Shown here: positions 9,604 through 20,690 of the stretch, piece after piece | Numbering within the stretch: position 1 is the stretch's first letter | How the letters are laid out: the number at the start of each line of letters is the position of its first letter | Assembly (NCBI GenBank): GCA_963662175.1 | Contig: OY759220.1 | Span: forward strand, 45,418,136 to 45,482,135 | Direction: 5' to 3' | DNA length: 64,000 bases | Source: Aradus depressus | Lineage: Eukaryota > Arthropoda > Insecta > Hemiptera > Aradidae | Program-made: the position numbers and the translations under genes | The notes under the pieces: model-generated | Told to the model about the DNA's origin: nothing | Seen by the model: only the letters and a program-made list of their open reading frames with translations | Databases searched by the model: none

Positions 9604-11701
9604 TACTTTCCCTGACGCTACGGTCCTTGTAGAACCTGGGCCTCCGCAACAATCTTCTGCCATTCTTCTCTATCCTCGGCCTCCCGTCTCCATCTTCTCA
9701 CACCACGTTCTGAGGCCGTCCTCCACGTCCTCCAGCCAAAGTAAGCGGGGTCTACCTCTTCTTCTTTGTCCTCCCGGGTGTCCTTCCAGTATCTTCCTCG
9801 GCAGTCTGTCTGGCTCCATCCTCTGTAAATGTCCCAGCCATCGCAGCCGCCCCTGCTTCACCAAGGTCACCAGGTCCGGGCTCTTGTACAGGTCCCTCAG
9901 CTCTCCATTGGTCCGTATCCTCCATCTATCCGCCTCTGGGGTAGGGCCGTATATCTTTCTCAATACCTTCCTCTCCCATGTATTAAGTAAGACTTCGTCC
10001 CTCCTAGTCAGGACCCAGGTTTCACTCGCATATGTGACGACCGGTCTCAGGACTGTTTTATAGATTGTTATTTTGGCGTCTCGGGACAAAGTCCTCGATC
10101 CGAGCACCTTCTGCAGTGACCGGTAGCATCTATTCCCGGCCGTTATCCTCGCTTTGATGTCTTCTTTAACGTCGTTCCTTTCTGTGATAACGGCCCCCAG
10201 GTACTTGAAGCTATCCACCCGGTCAAACCTGCAACCTCCAAGTACGAGTTCCTTCTCTTTTACTTCTTTCCTCGTAGTTCTCATGTACTTGGTTTTGCTC
10301 TCGTTGACAAGAAGACCAAGCTTCCTGGACTCCTCGTCACATTCCTGGAACGCCCCCGCCAATGCAGCTTTCGTTCGTCCGGTTATGACCACGTCGTCCG
10401 CATATGCGAGATGCTGACTGAGCCTGTTATATATAGTGCCATCTGGATTCGTACAGATGCCCCTAATAGCTTTCTCCAGTGTTATATTGAAGAGTAAGGG
10501 GGATAATGGGTCGCCCTGTCTCAGACCCTGCCTGACCTCAAAGCTTTCAGAGATCGCGTTCTGGACCTTGACCTTTCCACAAGTGTGCGTCAACGTCATC
10601 CTTGCCAGGCTTATCAGTTTTGGGGGGAAGCCAAACCCATACATGTTTTGTAGGAGTTGTTCTCTATCTACACTGTCGTAGGCTTGCTTGTAGTCGATGA
10701 AGAGGTGGTGCAGGTCGACGTCATTTTCGTAGCATTTTTCCAGCATTGTCCTCAGCGTCGAAATATGGTCTATCGTCGATCTTCCCTGCCTGAAACCACA
10801 TTGGTATTCACCAACCACCTCTTCAGCCCGTCTCGTTAGCCTCTTCAAGAGGAGTATAGAGAATATCTTGTAGGTGGCGTCCAGAAGTGCGATCCCCCGG
10901 TAGTTTCCACAGTCCAACTTGTCTCCCTTCTTGTGGATCGGACTGATCAACGCGGTGGACCACTCCCTCGGCATTTCCTCTGTCATCCAGACGTCATACA
11001 CGAGCCGGTACACCTCCCTCGTTATTTCGTCCCCTCCAAATTTGAGCAGCTCCGCTGGGATTCCGTCTTCTCCTGGCGTCTTATTATTTTTGAGGGATGC
11101 GAGAACTTCCGCTACTTCCTCCAACTCCGGCGGCTCCTGTCTTCTTCTTCCAGCTCTGCGCCACTACCCATGGTCGGCCTACTGGCTTCTGTGCGATCAT
11201 TAGGGTTCAAAAGGTCGCTAAAGTATCTGGTCCATCTGTCCATGATACGTTGTTGGTCTCCTAGCAGATCCCCTTGTTCATCCCTGCAGAAGTTCATCCG
11301 TGGTTTGAACCCCTCTTTTATTCCCTTCAGCTGCTGGTAGAACTTCCTGCTCTTAAATCCTTCATAAGCCTCAAGTAGGGTTCTGAGCTTCTCTTTTTCT
11401 GCGTCCCTTTTCTTCCCTCTGCACACCTGTTTTGCTTTTTTCCGCAGGGCCCTGTATGCTTCAGTGCTGGCCCGTGTACATCTCTGGAGCATCTTCAGTC
11501 TGGCCATTTTCCTTTCTTCTATTGCCCTTTCGCATTTCTCATCGAACCAGTCTCTGTTGTTCCTTCCTCTTTCTGTACCAAGCACCTCCTCCGCAGCCGA
11601 TGTCAGAGTCCTTTTTACTCTCTCCCATCGTTCTTGTACGGTAGCTTCTTGTAGTATGTCGCCTTCTAGTTTCTCCCTGATTTTTTCCTGGTAGGCCTGA
11701 C
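9604..11701 (-). pseudogene. RTE-like non-LTR retrotransposon, 5' truncated
   Basis: The element lies antisense in RIOK1 intron 3. From about 11700 downward it reads the linker after the endonuclease (RNNRDWFDEKCERAIEERK near 11505-11560), then, after a frameshift near 11115, 484 codons of reverse transcriptase. These include KKGDKLDCGNYRGIALL, FIDYKQAYDSVDR, RQGLRQGDPLSPLLFN and the catalytic HLAYADDVVITG near 10390-10425. The C-terminal RGRLRWLGHLQRM follows. The tail has GTAAGTAAGT on the - strand. The endonuclease domain is missing, so the copy cannot move alone. Assignment to RTE rather than a related clade is by style of the RT and thumb. Confidence 0.85.
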
Positions 11702-12412
11702 AACAATAATAGTAAAAAATTAATGAATAAATAAATAATAGAAAAAAAAAATCTTCATCTTATCGATGACAAAATTGACATGCATAGAACATGTTTTTTT
11801 GGAGGACTGGGAAACAAACCAAGCCAAATAATGTTATTAACAATAAATTTTATTCTTGGATATTATATTATTACACATTCATTTTCTATATATAATATTC
11901 AAAGTAGGCTTCAGATAACTGAAGTAGCTGATGTAATGGATGTTGTCTATATGGGTAGAGAAGACAGCATCAATACAAGATGGGTTTGTCTTTATGTAAC
12001 CCAAATTCTTCCATAAAATCAATGAAACGCTTGTTTTCTTGCTTGTTGAGATCTTGAAGAACAGACATCATCTTCAAGAAGTTGACTTCTCTTCACAATA
12101 TGCACTTTAATTTTCGTTTCTCTCCCCAAAGTCTCTTTTTCAGTTGAATCAATTATCTGAAACACAGAAAAAAACGTTAGTTACGACTATATCTATTTCG
12201 TAGCATTTGTTAACAGAAAAATAATTAAGTAATTTAATACGAATTGTTCGCCAGTTAACTGTCTGGGAGCAACAATGACTTCGGTCAATAATTTTCCGTC
12301 AATAGTCGTATCATGTTTTTTGAATAGTGGCTAGATTCTCACTACTTCAGTGTGTTAGGAAGGAAACACATATTAATAAATTTAGAAGCTCTGTGTGTAT
12401 ATATATATATGT
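11702..12412. other. RIOK1 intron, no recognised feature
   Basis: AT-rich sequence with short microsatellite-like stretches (a TATATATATATA run near 12397). Short open frames are present but show no family motif. Confidence 0.5.
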
Positions 12413-12778
12413 GGTGGGCTGGTGTTTTTACACCTAGGGACCTAAGCATGCAGTGCTCTTATCCCTTCCCTGGAAGCACTGGGCTTCCCCCTTATTGTGT
12501 TTACTACCTAAACCAAGCCCTCATGAAGTACTCAGTATCCCAGCTTCCCTAATGAACCTGAGAATGCTCCCGTGGCCCGATCTTCTAAAATCCTCCTCTG
12601 TGATTACATCTTTACCAAAGATGTGGAATCTCGTTCGCGCGTATCCCGAGCAAATGCCCAGGAAGTGTGCCGCCGTCTCGTCTTCTTCCCCACATCTATC
12701 GCAGGTAGGACTGTCCTTGACTCCTACAGTGTGTCTACTGAAAGGACCGTGTCCTGTGAAAACTCCAGTTGATAAATA
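12413..12778 (-). pseudogene. LINE 3' fragment: C-terminal zinc-like motif and 3' UTR
   Basis: On the - strand the stretch 12526-12775 reads HGPFSRHTV, CDRCGEEDETAAHFLGIC and FGKDVITEEDF, the C-terminal 'C..C..E...H....C' module found after RT/RNase H in Jockey/I/R1-type LINEs. It ends at a stop near 12524, and about 110 bp of likely 3' UTR follow. The RT itself is absent. Confidence 0.7.
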
Positions 12779-13361
12779 GTATGTGTCTCATGATGATTTC
12801 TTTTCTATATCACTTATAATATTAGGAATTTCAATTGGTTTAAACATATTTTTATTGGTATTTTTTAAACTCAGTGCTGTTTTGATTTTGATATCTCACT
12901 GCTCGACCGTTTTTTTAAAAATGCAACCCGGTCATTCCAATTCAAATCGTTCACAATTTAAAAACAAAAAAAATATTTGAAGTGTCAGATTTTGATAAAA
13001 TCAATAAAGGCTATTTTTATGTCAAGGTGAAATGAAAAAAATAAAAATAATAAAACATTTCTGATAATGTATTTTCCGAGTAATATATATAATGTTCTTT
13101 GATATATCTTCACAAAACAAGGAAGTTGTATGTCGGAAAGATAGAAATATACATAGTTATTTTTGAAAATACTCATAAGAAGTCTGATCATTCCCCAATT
13201 TTGGACATTTCATGCTTTTTCTGACATTTAGTTTTGTTTGTTTATGAATAAGGCATAGAAAATGATGTGTGAGTAAGAAGAAAAGTGGGAGGTGAGGGAG
13301 GTTACACCGCCTATAGTATGTTATCAATATTTTTTCATCTTTCGTTTGTTAACAGTATTTT
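12779..13361. other. RIOK1 intron, no recognised feature
   Basis: AT-rich sequence without coding or repeat signal that I can support. Confidence 0.5.
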
Positions 13362-13375
13362 GTACACTCCCACCT

Positions 13376-13946
13376 TTTTTTTCCGGTGGTTCCAGAACCC
13401 TGAGGGGCCACACCACCCGTCCTTCGCGTAGAGGGGAAATAGGTCTGATAATTGTATTTATTTAACTATATTGTGCTATGGGCGGTTAGGTCCTCCCAAC
13501 CTATCGGCGTTTCCTTAGGGAGCTCGGGACCAGGGCATCTATGTTTCATGGCTGCGTTGCGCCGAGGATGGTCGCAGGTGGGCCGCGTTACAGCTCCCGG
13601 CGGTCATCCCAAGACCACGTTATACTGCCTTCTTTACCCTCCGCCAGAAGGCGACGAATCGACTGAACTCTGGGTAATCAGCCTCATTCGAGTTCAGTCC
13701 CCAGGTACGATCCTGTCCGGAGCGTCAACTCCACCATAGGCCCGTCGTACAGCGGGCATTCAACGCCGCCGCACAAGCAGTTCAGGCTGTCCTTTTTCTT
13801 GAAAAAGAAGAGCTTGGTGTTGGAATGCCCGTGACCCGATAGTATCTGGGACGTCCCATGGTCCATGGCATTACCCAAACAGATTTAAGTGTTGCCCGGA
13901 CGTTTGGAAATTAACGCAGGTCGTTCGGCCGTCTGAGGATCGTGAC
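13376..13946 (-). mobile_element. LINE 3' fragment with 14-bp TSD
   Basis: The 571-bp insert is bounded by perfect 14-bp direct repeats GTACACTCCCACCT (13362-13375 and 13947-13960). It begins with a T-run, a poly(A) tail on the - strand. On that strand SGHGHSNTKLFFFKKKDSL and CLCGGVECP (near 13740-13850) recall the C-terminal 'TGHG...CxCG' module of I/R1/Jockey LINEs. It is GC-rich relative to the intron, and a typical 5'-truncated insertion. Confidence 0.8.
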
Positions 13947-13996
13947 GTACACTCCCACCTGGAACTATACACATATACATACATACAGACAGGCTG

Positions 13997-14164
13997 GTGA
14001 CCTCATGATTGCATTGTGATGTATAGATCAACTCACTGAGCCTCTCTATAAAGTGACCTCATGATTGCATTGTGATGGATAGATCAACTCACTGAGCCCC
14101 TCTATAAAGTGACCTCATGATTGCATTGTGATGTATGGATCAACTCACTGAGCCCCTCTATAAA
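13997..14164. repeat. 56-bp tandem repeat, 3 copies
   Basis: Units starting GTGACCTCATGATTGCATTG begin at 13997, 14053 and 14109, with one or two substitutions between copies. The array ends 80 bp before the acceptor of the next RIOK1 exon. Confidence 0.93.
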
Positions 14165-14243
14165 CTGTGAGATAGCGAAAGTCTATATAACTATTTAGCA
14201 TGAATATGTCATTTTGGTTTTTTAATTTACATATTTTTTTTAG

Positions 14244-14504
14244 GTTTTTGATTATGAGCGGGACATAAATTTAGTCAAAACAGGACAAATTTTGAAAGAG
14301 GAGCTTGCATATGGACAGAAGTTGACCGAAATAAAAATAGATAAAGAAGAAAGTGTGAAGATACGTGACTCCGAAAGGACGAATAGTGAGAAAAATATGT
14401 CGGATGATGATGAAGAGGAAGACACGGACAGTGAAGAGTCAAGTGAAGAATCCAAGTTCGTTAATTCGGCCCGTCCCAGGAACGAGTCGCTGGAGTCAAA
14501 AAAG
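14244..14504 (+). CDS. RIOK1: RIOK1 exon (acidic C-terminal region)
   Basis: Acceptor TTTTTTTAG ends at 14243 and donor GTATGT starts at 14505; the 87 codons are in phase 0 at both ends. VFDYERDINLVKTGQ continues the 'V..YERD' element of RIO1 proteins. A Ser/Asp/Glu-rich stretch follows (SDDDEEEDTDSEESSEES near 14400-14453), as in the C-terminal tail of other RIO1 proteins, with likely CK2-type phosphorylation sites by inference. Confidence 0.93.
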
Positions 14505-14562
14505 GTATGTAAGAATATGGGAAATAATAGCTAGATATAGTTACATAATATGTAAGTAAATA

Positions 14563-14619
14563 TAGTTACATAGTATGTATATATAATATATTATATATAC
14601 ATACTATGTAACTATATCT

Positions 14620-14662
<43 letters not shown>
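14563..14662. repeat. Palindrome plus (TA)n microsatellite
   Basis: AGTTACATAGTATGTATATA at about 14562 is mirrored by TATATACATACTATGTAACT ending near 14614, giving an almost perfect 50-bp palindrome. A pure TA run of about 34 bp follows at 14624-14662. Confidence 0.8.
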
Positions 14663-14666
<4 letters not shown>

Positions 14667-15337
14667 ATTTCAGAATATATGAGTATGGTAGGGGTTGTTC
14701 TTGTCAGCTATTTTGTTGGATATGTAATAACTTCAGTGGAACCTTGCTTAACGAGCGACGTTACGCAAAACGAGGGACGAGGAGAGGAGAAGTCCCGGAT
14801 TGTGCGCATGCTACATCAGTCTTTGTTTAGAGACATGTTCCAATTGCATCTTAATGTCGCTTGAGATCACACATTTTTCGAGTATGAGTATTTTTTTTGG
14901 AATGGAACGCATTATCGTATTTTACATTATAATTTATGTATATATGGTAAAAATTGTTTCACGTTACGAATTAGATTCTGGAACGAATTATGCTCATTAA
15001 GCGAGCTTCCACTACGGCAATGCTGCGTCCATTTGTCGCACGTCAGCACCGGACACTTAGCAGACTGTCCTGGAGTAACTTTGCATTATCACTTTACCTG
15101 ATCAAGTTCTATAATCGGGCTAAGAATAAACAGCTTCCCCCCCCCCCCCCCCCTCTCACCTTTCTATTTCGCTCCTCTTGATTTATGACATGAAGAGAAA
15201 GATATTTCTGACCGAACAAATACAAGGAACACTGTGCAGCTATCCTTACCTAATATATAAAAAGGGTTTATACTCAGCAATCTAACTTGGTTCATAACTA
15301 AACCTGACGATGGTGTAATGATTGTTTGTATATGTTG
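14663..15337. other. RIOK1 intron: C-homopolymer and a PLE-like scrap
   Basis: A C-run of about 17 lies near 15136. At 15289-15316, TTCATAACTAAACCTGACGATGG matches the centre of the PLE ends at 1192 and 41976 but is truncated. Nothing else is recognised. Confidence 0.5.
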
Positions 15338-15920
15338 CAGTCAAAGTATGAATTCCAGTGAATGTATACATTAACTAGTCAATGTATACATTGACTGAAT
15401 TCTCTAGTCAAAGTGTACATGGATGTATACACTTACGTCTATGCCTTAGTGAAAGTATAAATAGCTAGCATTAATAACATAAATAGAAATATTACAAAAG
15501 TTGGGGGCGTATTTGCCGGCGTTCCGCCGGCGGGACGATATATCTGCCCCTCCCGTCGTTCCTATATTTGAAGTAGTACAGGTTCTAGCTTATAATTAAA
15601 ATCAGCTTTTATTCAAAAGATCCCTTTTAATATTGTTTACAAATGTTATATTTTATGTTATTGTTGCATCTTTCCTAGATATTATAGATAAAATAAATGT
15701 TGAAGTTTAGTTTTAGTTTACAAAAACCTTTTTTTCTCATTTATTTATACTTTCACTAAGGAACACTAGAAAATGTATACATTGTCTAGTAAATGTATAC
15801 ATTCTCTAGCAATAGTGTTCATTTTTATAATCAATTGATACTTTCACTAAAACGGCTAGTTAATGTATACATTGACTAGTTAATGTATACATTCACTGGA
15901 ATTCACACTTTGACTGTGAC
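15338..15920. mobile_element. MITE with subterminal palindromes
   Basis: The ends are inverted: CAGTCAAAGTATGAATTCCA at about 15338 against the complement of TGGAATTCACACTTTGACTG at about 15899-15918. Inside both ends the 12-bp palindrome AATGTATACATT recurs, several times within ACTAGT...ACTAGT, giving dense transposase-binding-like repeats. The middle holds a GC-rich stretch (GCCGGCGTTCCGCCGGCGGG near 15514). It encodes no transposase. The superfamily is not assigned. Confidence 0.7.
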
Positions 15921-16637
15921 ATATATATAAATTTTTAGAAAAATGCAGTAGTTTTTCGGAAAATTAGGAATAGTTGTACGTTTAAGAAAACTTTTCTTTT
16001 CATTTAAACAAGTTAATCATATAACAGACATATTGCATATCGCTGGAAAGGGTGATATTTCTGTTCCATGTTCCAAAATGGTGGCTGGAAATAAATAAAG
16101 GAATTTTCACTTCGATACTTAACATGTAGTATATATTTTTAATAATAATGTCTTATTTCATAAATTCTTTTTAAAAAACAGAAATTTCACCTAAAAGTGA
16201 AGTGAATATGTAAACATGCTATTTTTTTTCTTCTTCTATTATTATTTTAAATTGAAGCTTTGTAATAAATATTTCATCAGGTCCTTCCACTCTTTTGTTT
16301 GAAAATAATGATCAATGGGTCATACAATGTAATCATAAAATTACATTTTTAACTGCCTATTCATATTATTTTCTATAATTTTTGTTTACGGTAGGAATGC
16401 CTGAACATTGTGAATGTAGATGAGGAGATGGGCTTGAGCTAAACATATTTCTATTATTATTATTATTATTATTATTATTGTTTAATTATTTATCGTTCGT
16501 GAACAAGAATTAAAATAATAAATTGTTAATCAATATAAAATATGTTAATTTTTGACGACAGAACCTTGAATCCATCTCCTGCAATTTTTGTGCTCTTTTT
16601 ATTTCGATATTCATACTTTATTTTTGTTTTCCCTTAG
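15921..16637. other. RIOK1 last intron, no recognised feature
   Basis: AT-rich intron sequence with an (ATT)n run near 16453. No gene or TE signal was seen. Confidence 0.5.
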
Positions 16638-16745
16638 GAAAGGAAGAAGCTTGTAAAAGAAGAGAAAGCTGAAAAAAGAAAAAAGAAAATAAAGAAACAT
16701 ATAAAAAAACGAAAAGTTAAAGCGACGAAGACCAATGCCAAGTAG
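16638..16745 (+). CDS. RIOK1: RIOK1 last coding exon (Lys-rich tail)
   Basis: Acceptor TTCCCTTAG ends at 16637; 35 codons follow to TAG at 16743-16745. The peptide is ERKKLVKEEKAEKRKKKIKK followed by more basic residues. This is the Lys/Arg-rich C-terminus shared by RIO1 proteins, which helps ribosome or nuclear interactions by family knowledge. Phase 0 joins it to the previous exon. Confidence 0.93.
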   Translation, partial: ERKKLVKEEKAEKRKKKIKKHIKKRKVKATKTNAK

Positions 16746-16774
16746 ACTGTTATTTTGGTTTAAAGGAGATATTT

Positions 16775-16780
16775 AATAAA
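16775..16780 (+). promoter_or_regulatory. RIOK1 poly(A) signal
   Basis: AATAAA lies 30 bp after the RIOK1 stop codon, followed by a GT-rich stretch (TGTTATGTGTTTGTTGG). This would give a very short 3' UTR. Confidence 0.65.
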
Positions 16781-17001
16781 TTGTTGTTATTTATGTTATG
16801 TGTTTGTTGGGTGAGAAGTTCAGTTGTCGGTTGTATAATTGGACGTTGTACTTTTTTCAAAATCCCTTGTCGGACTTGGGACCTCTCAGAACATAAACTT
16901 GAGTTGATAAAATGTCCAATGGAGTTCCATGCTCCAGATAAATCATATTTCTGTCTATGAACGTATAATAAGAACCAAACCTATGTTTAGAAACTAAAAC
17001 A

Positions 17002-17525
17002 TCATATATATAAAGCTGAAAATGTCTGTGCGTTGTACCGCTATAACTCACGAACGGCTTGATGGATTTGATTAATTTTTTTTAAATTTGTTAGTCATCG
17101 TCTGTGGAAGGTTATAGGCGTATTAGTACCTCAATATCTGGTCCATCCCAGCATCCACCCACGCAATCTTTGTAACTCAAAAACCACTGCACTGATTAAT
17201 GAGGAATCTTTTTGAATAGATAAGTTTTATCTACCGGAAGGTTAAGGTCTATTTTTTTAATCAACCCCTGGTCCATCCCAGCATCCACTCACGCAATCTT
17301 TGTAACTCGAAAACCATTGCAACGATTAATGAGAAATCTTTTTGAATAAATTAGTTTTAGCTCCAAAGCTAGCGTTACTACAGTTGAAGGACTATAAGCC
17401 TTATTCCGTATGAACAATTGAAAATTATAACATCATGAATATACTGTCGAGGAACTGAATAGCCTTATAGGAGATATTGGGAGAAAAGTCAAAGTTCCCC
17501 GGGCAACGCCGGGTATTACTGCTAG
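17002..17525 (+). mobile_element. Short non-autonomous Helitron
   Basis: The element starts TCATATATATAAAGCTGAAA and ends with the hairpin CCCGG-GCAACG-CCGGG followed by TATTACTGCTAG; it sits between A (17001) and T (17526), the usual Helitron target. Its last ~160 bp (GTTGAAGGACTATAAGCC onwards) are nearly identical to the 3' ends in the 48-59 kb array. It contains two copies of a ~125-bp repeat with GGTCCATCCCAGCATCCAC. No Rep/helicase. Confidence 0.85.
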
Positions 17526-17684
17526 TTAATCTATAAAAGTGACTTGGTCAGATCTAAATAGACTCATTATTTTAATAAAACTGTTTTGTATTTATAGAAA
17601 TTATTTAAAAAGTAATTTAGTGATTATTCTTTGGGTTTAAAGACAACATCTGTCGTGTTTGGTATTAGAAACATATTGTTGGAA

Positions 17685-17850
17685 ACCATGGTGGACATGA
17701 GGGCTAGAGCGTAGGGCTATGGTCGCATGGTCTCACTATGGTTTGAGGGTTCGAATCCTGTCCGGGAGTGAGTTTTATTTCGTAGATTCCCTCCCGGGGC
17801 CATGGATAACAGCGACATGGCTAATATGCACCGTACATAAGGCAAAAAAA
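17685..17850 (+). mobile_element. tRNA-derived SINE, family B
   Basis: The tRNA-like head has GGGCTAGAGCGTAGGGC, a long variable-arm-like GGTCTCACTATGG and a box B GGGTTCGAATCCTGTCC; then GGGAGTGAGTTTTATTTCG, a CTCCCGGGG block, and GCTAATATGCACCGTACATA before an A-run. It shares all blocks with copies at 62464-62654 and 62709-62900. The flanks carry similar 9-10 bp (ACATATTGTT / CACATTGTT), a possible TSD. Confidence 0.75.
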
Positions 17851-17859
17851 AACCACATT

Positions 17860-20395
17860 GTTAAAACAATCGAATAATCTCTTACTGATGAGCCGATAGA
17901 CATTCATGAAAACGTGTAAATCAACATTTAGTTATTAAATCTTAACAGTCGGACTCACGTCTGATTAGTAATAACAATAATAGCAATAAAAAATTGAAAT
18001 GAAATACATTTAATTATATTTCTTATAATTCTTTCAAAAGTGTCTTCTTTCATCAGAACATACACCAGCGTAAATTCTGATGAATGATTCATGATACCTG
18101 CATAAATCAAAAACTGCACTAATAAGTTACACAAAGTTTATTAACTTTAGTTGGAGAGAGGCTCTCCCCCTGCAACAGACAACAATAGGTCTGGTCGTTT
18201 TTATACGTCCAATGACGGAAGTAGAATGTATTTCGAGCTTAGAACGTTGGGCATTCTACCAATCCTAGCTATGGTCATTTTGAGATGCCCAATGCTCGAA
18301 AATGTGTGTACTTCGGCATTTGGACAAAGTCAACGTCCAGTTGTAGGATGGACAAATTATTCGGACTATGGCTAAATTTGGAGCTTGCGCCCAACATATA
18401 TACAACAGATACTATTGTATTTTTATAGAGTGATATATACATATATAAATTCATGGATTAAATTACATTAAAAAAAATATATATAAGAAGTTTTTTTTTT
18501 CATTTTGTGAGTATAATATTCGAAGTCATTCCTAAAAAAGGGATTCACATTGCAAATGAAATTTTGGCCCATTTTTTTTTTTTGTATCTAATTTGTTTTG
18601 TTTTTTTGGGCAATTTTATTTTATTATTATTTTTCAAAAGAAGTGAGAAATCCACATGTGTTGATATTTTTCTGCTCAAGATGTTATGACATAATTTGTC
18701 AAATAGCACCATGTTCAAATCATGCGAAAATATTATTCTTTGATTCTATGAATTAATGGAAAAACATCCTTTATACCTGAGTTGAAAATTAACATTAAAC
18801 CAAAACGGAAACTCAAAATGTTGAATTGTTAGTTTCTTAAGAAGTTCTTGTATTTTTGTTGGACAGTTAACAATTATTTTTTATATATTACCTTAGCCCG
18901 TGTTGGGGAGAGGTCAAATTTATTTTGAATTGTAATGTAAAAGTTTTAAACATTTTTTTTTTTTTTTTAATTACTCAAAATAATGATTGAATGTGTTTGG
19001 CATTTAATTTTTGAACTCTTACTTTTTCCTATTTATGTTGTGCTCCTTTTGTTAGCATTCTGTATAATTTTAAGAATGTCGCAGCATTTATTTTCAGTTT
19101 AGCAGATACAACCTCTATCCTCAATATAATACAGAGACCCACCCTGTTTGCTGTTTGACCGATACCTAATTACAATTATATCACAAAGCTGAGATCCACT
19201 TTCTATCATTATTATAGTTATCGCTTGTATTTTAAGCACTTTTTTAAAGAAGTTTTTCTATTAGTATTACAGGTGATTATGCTCTTCTTTTTTTTACATC
19301 AATTTTTCCTCAAGTTCGTTAATAAAGTTCTATATTTTCAAATGTAGTTTCTTTTGTTTTGTGAACCCTTTGTCCATTCTTTCACAATATGATGTACCTT
19401 GGAGCGTCGATTATGCGGACTGATCGGTGGTTCACCCAGTGCTGATTTTCGGACTTACAAAAAAATCATTAGTTGAAGTATAATGATAGAAGGGACATTT
19501 ACAAAAACGCAGCCTTAGCGTTTTGCACTATATTTAAATCAAAAGCGTGATAACACATATTTTATAGATAAAACAAAATATTGTAATGAATTGAGAGGAA
19601 CCTAAAAATGTCAATGTTTACTGGTTTTTGTCATAACACCTACTACCAGAAGAAGGCATTTCGTCGGTGGACATGAGCACGATTCTATTGTCAGCCCTAA
19701 ATGATGCCTTCAAGTCCTAAATATATGTAAAATTTAATGAAATAACATTTAATTTATTTGAAGAAGCAGATCCTTAACAGCGTTCGCAATAAAATAAATT
19801 GAACCTTTTTTTTTTGTTCTAGCCAAAATGTTAATTAATAGTTTGCGATTATGGCACTGTTGAGCTGACAGTGCGAGGTCACATACCATTCTAGCCACAA
19901 TTCTCATGAATGAACAAAAAATATTGTTAATTATGCCCGGGTTCCAACTCGTGAGGTTATATTATTTTACATCAATTTTCTTAAGTTTCATTTTTAGGTA
20001 CAAATAAAAAAAATCAGTTAAAATTCATCCGATCGTACGGCGTTTCGACTGTCGGAGCTACTTACTTAGCTAAATCCTAATGTTAACATCTTACACAGGA
20101 GCCTACTTCTAATGAGACACAACTCTGTTGCACTGATATTCCGTGTTGTCTCACTTGTGACTTATTTTAAGAAAGTTGGGAAAAAAACATTTAGTTTGCT
20201 TAACTTGGCGGTAACGATTAATCCTATCGAAAAATTGGTTCTTACCAAAAATATTCCTTTATGTCGTCAGATTTGAGGTAGGACCAATATAAACAAAGTT
20301 ATAGTGCCCCAGAAGTACACTAAATTTCCATAGGATTCCAAATTTTAACGCTTGACTAGCATATTGTATCTAGAATATATTTTTATTATTAGTAG
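17860..20395. other. Intergenic, no recognised gene
   Basis: AT-rich DNA downstream of RIOK1. A 74-codon open frame near 18151-18375 has no recognisable motif. Nothing else can be supported. Confidence 0.5.
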
Positions 20396-20400
20396 GTATT

Positions 20401-20690
20401 GAGGGCGCCGGTAGCGTTCTAGCCTACTGAGCTCAAGATCGCGGGTTCGAAACCAGGTTCAGGCCTTAAGATTTTTATCTGGGAGGTGCAAAACCTTGAG
20501 CACGCCCTCCTTCGGATGAGACGTTAAGCGATGGCCCCAAGCCTGTACGCTGTCAGATACTCGTTGAAGACCCCCTATCTTAGGTGAATAAACATAGGTA
20601 GGCAAAATTTAGGACTTCCATTGTAGTTAAAGTCCAGGCATGAGTCATAATAAACTATGATTGGTAGTTTTTTATTAGAAAGGATAAAAT
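20401..20690 (+). mobile_element. tRNA-derived SINE, family A-type head (GGCGCCGGTAG), copy
   Basis: The head GGGCGCCGGTAG (box A) and GCGGGTTCGAAACC (box B) are followed by a conserved central block (CCTTCGGATGAGACGTTAAG), the line GGTGAATAAACATAGGTAGG and the tail GCATGAGTCATAATAA. The full family member is at 45229-45569. This copy is diverged. Confidence 0.8.

Noticed and set aside
18151..18375. 74-codon ORF in intergenic DNA as a gene
   Set aside because: No motif, no splice context, AT-rich surroundings; chance ORF.
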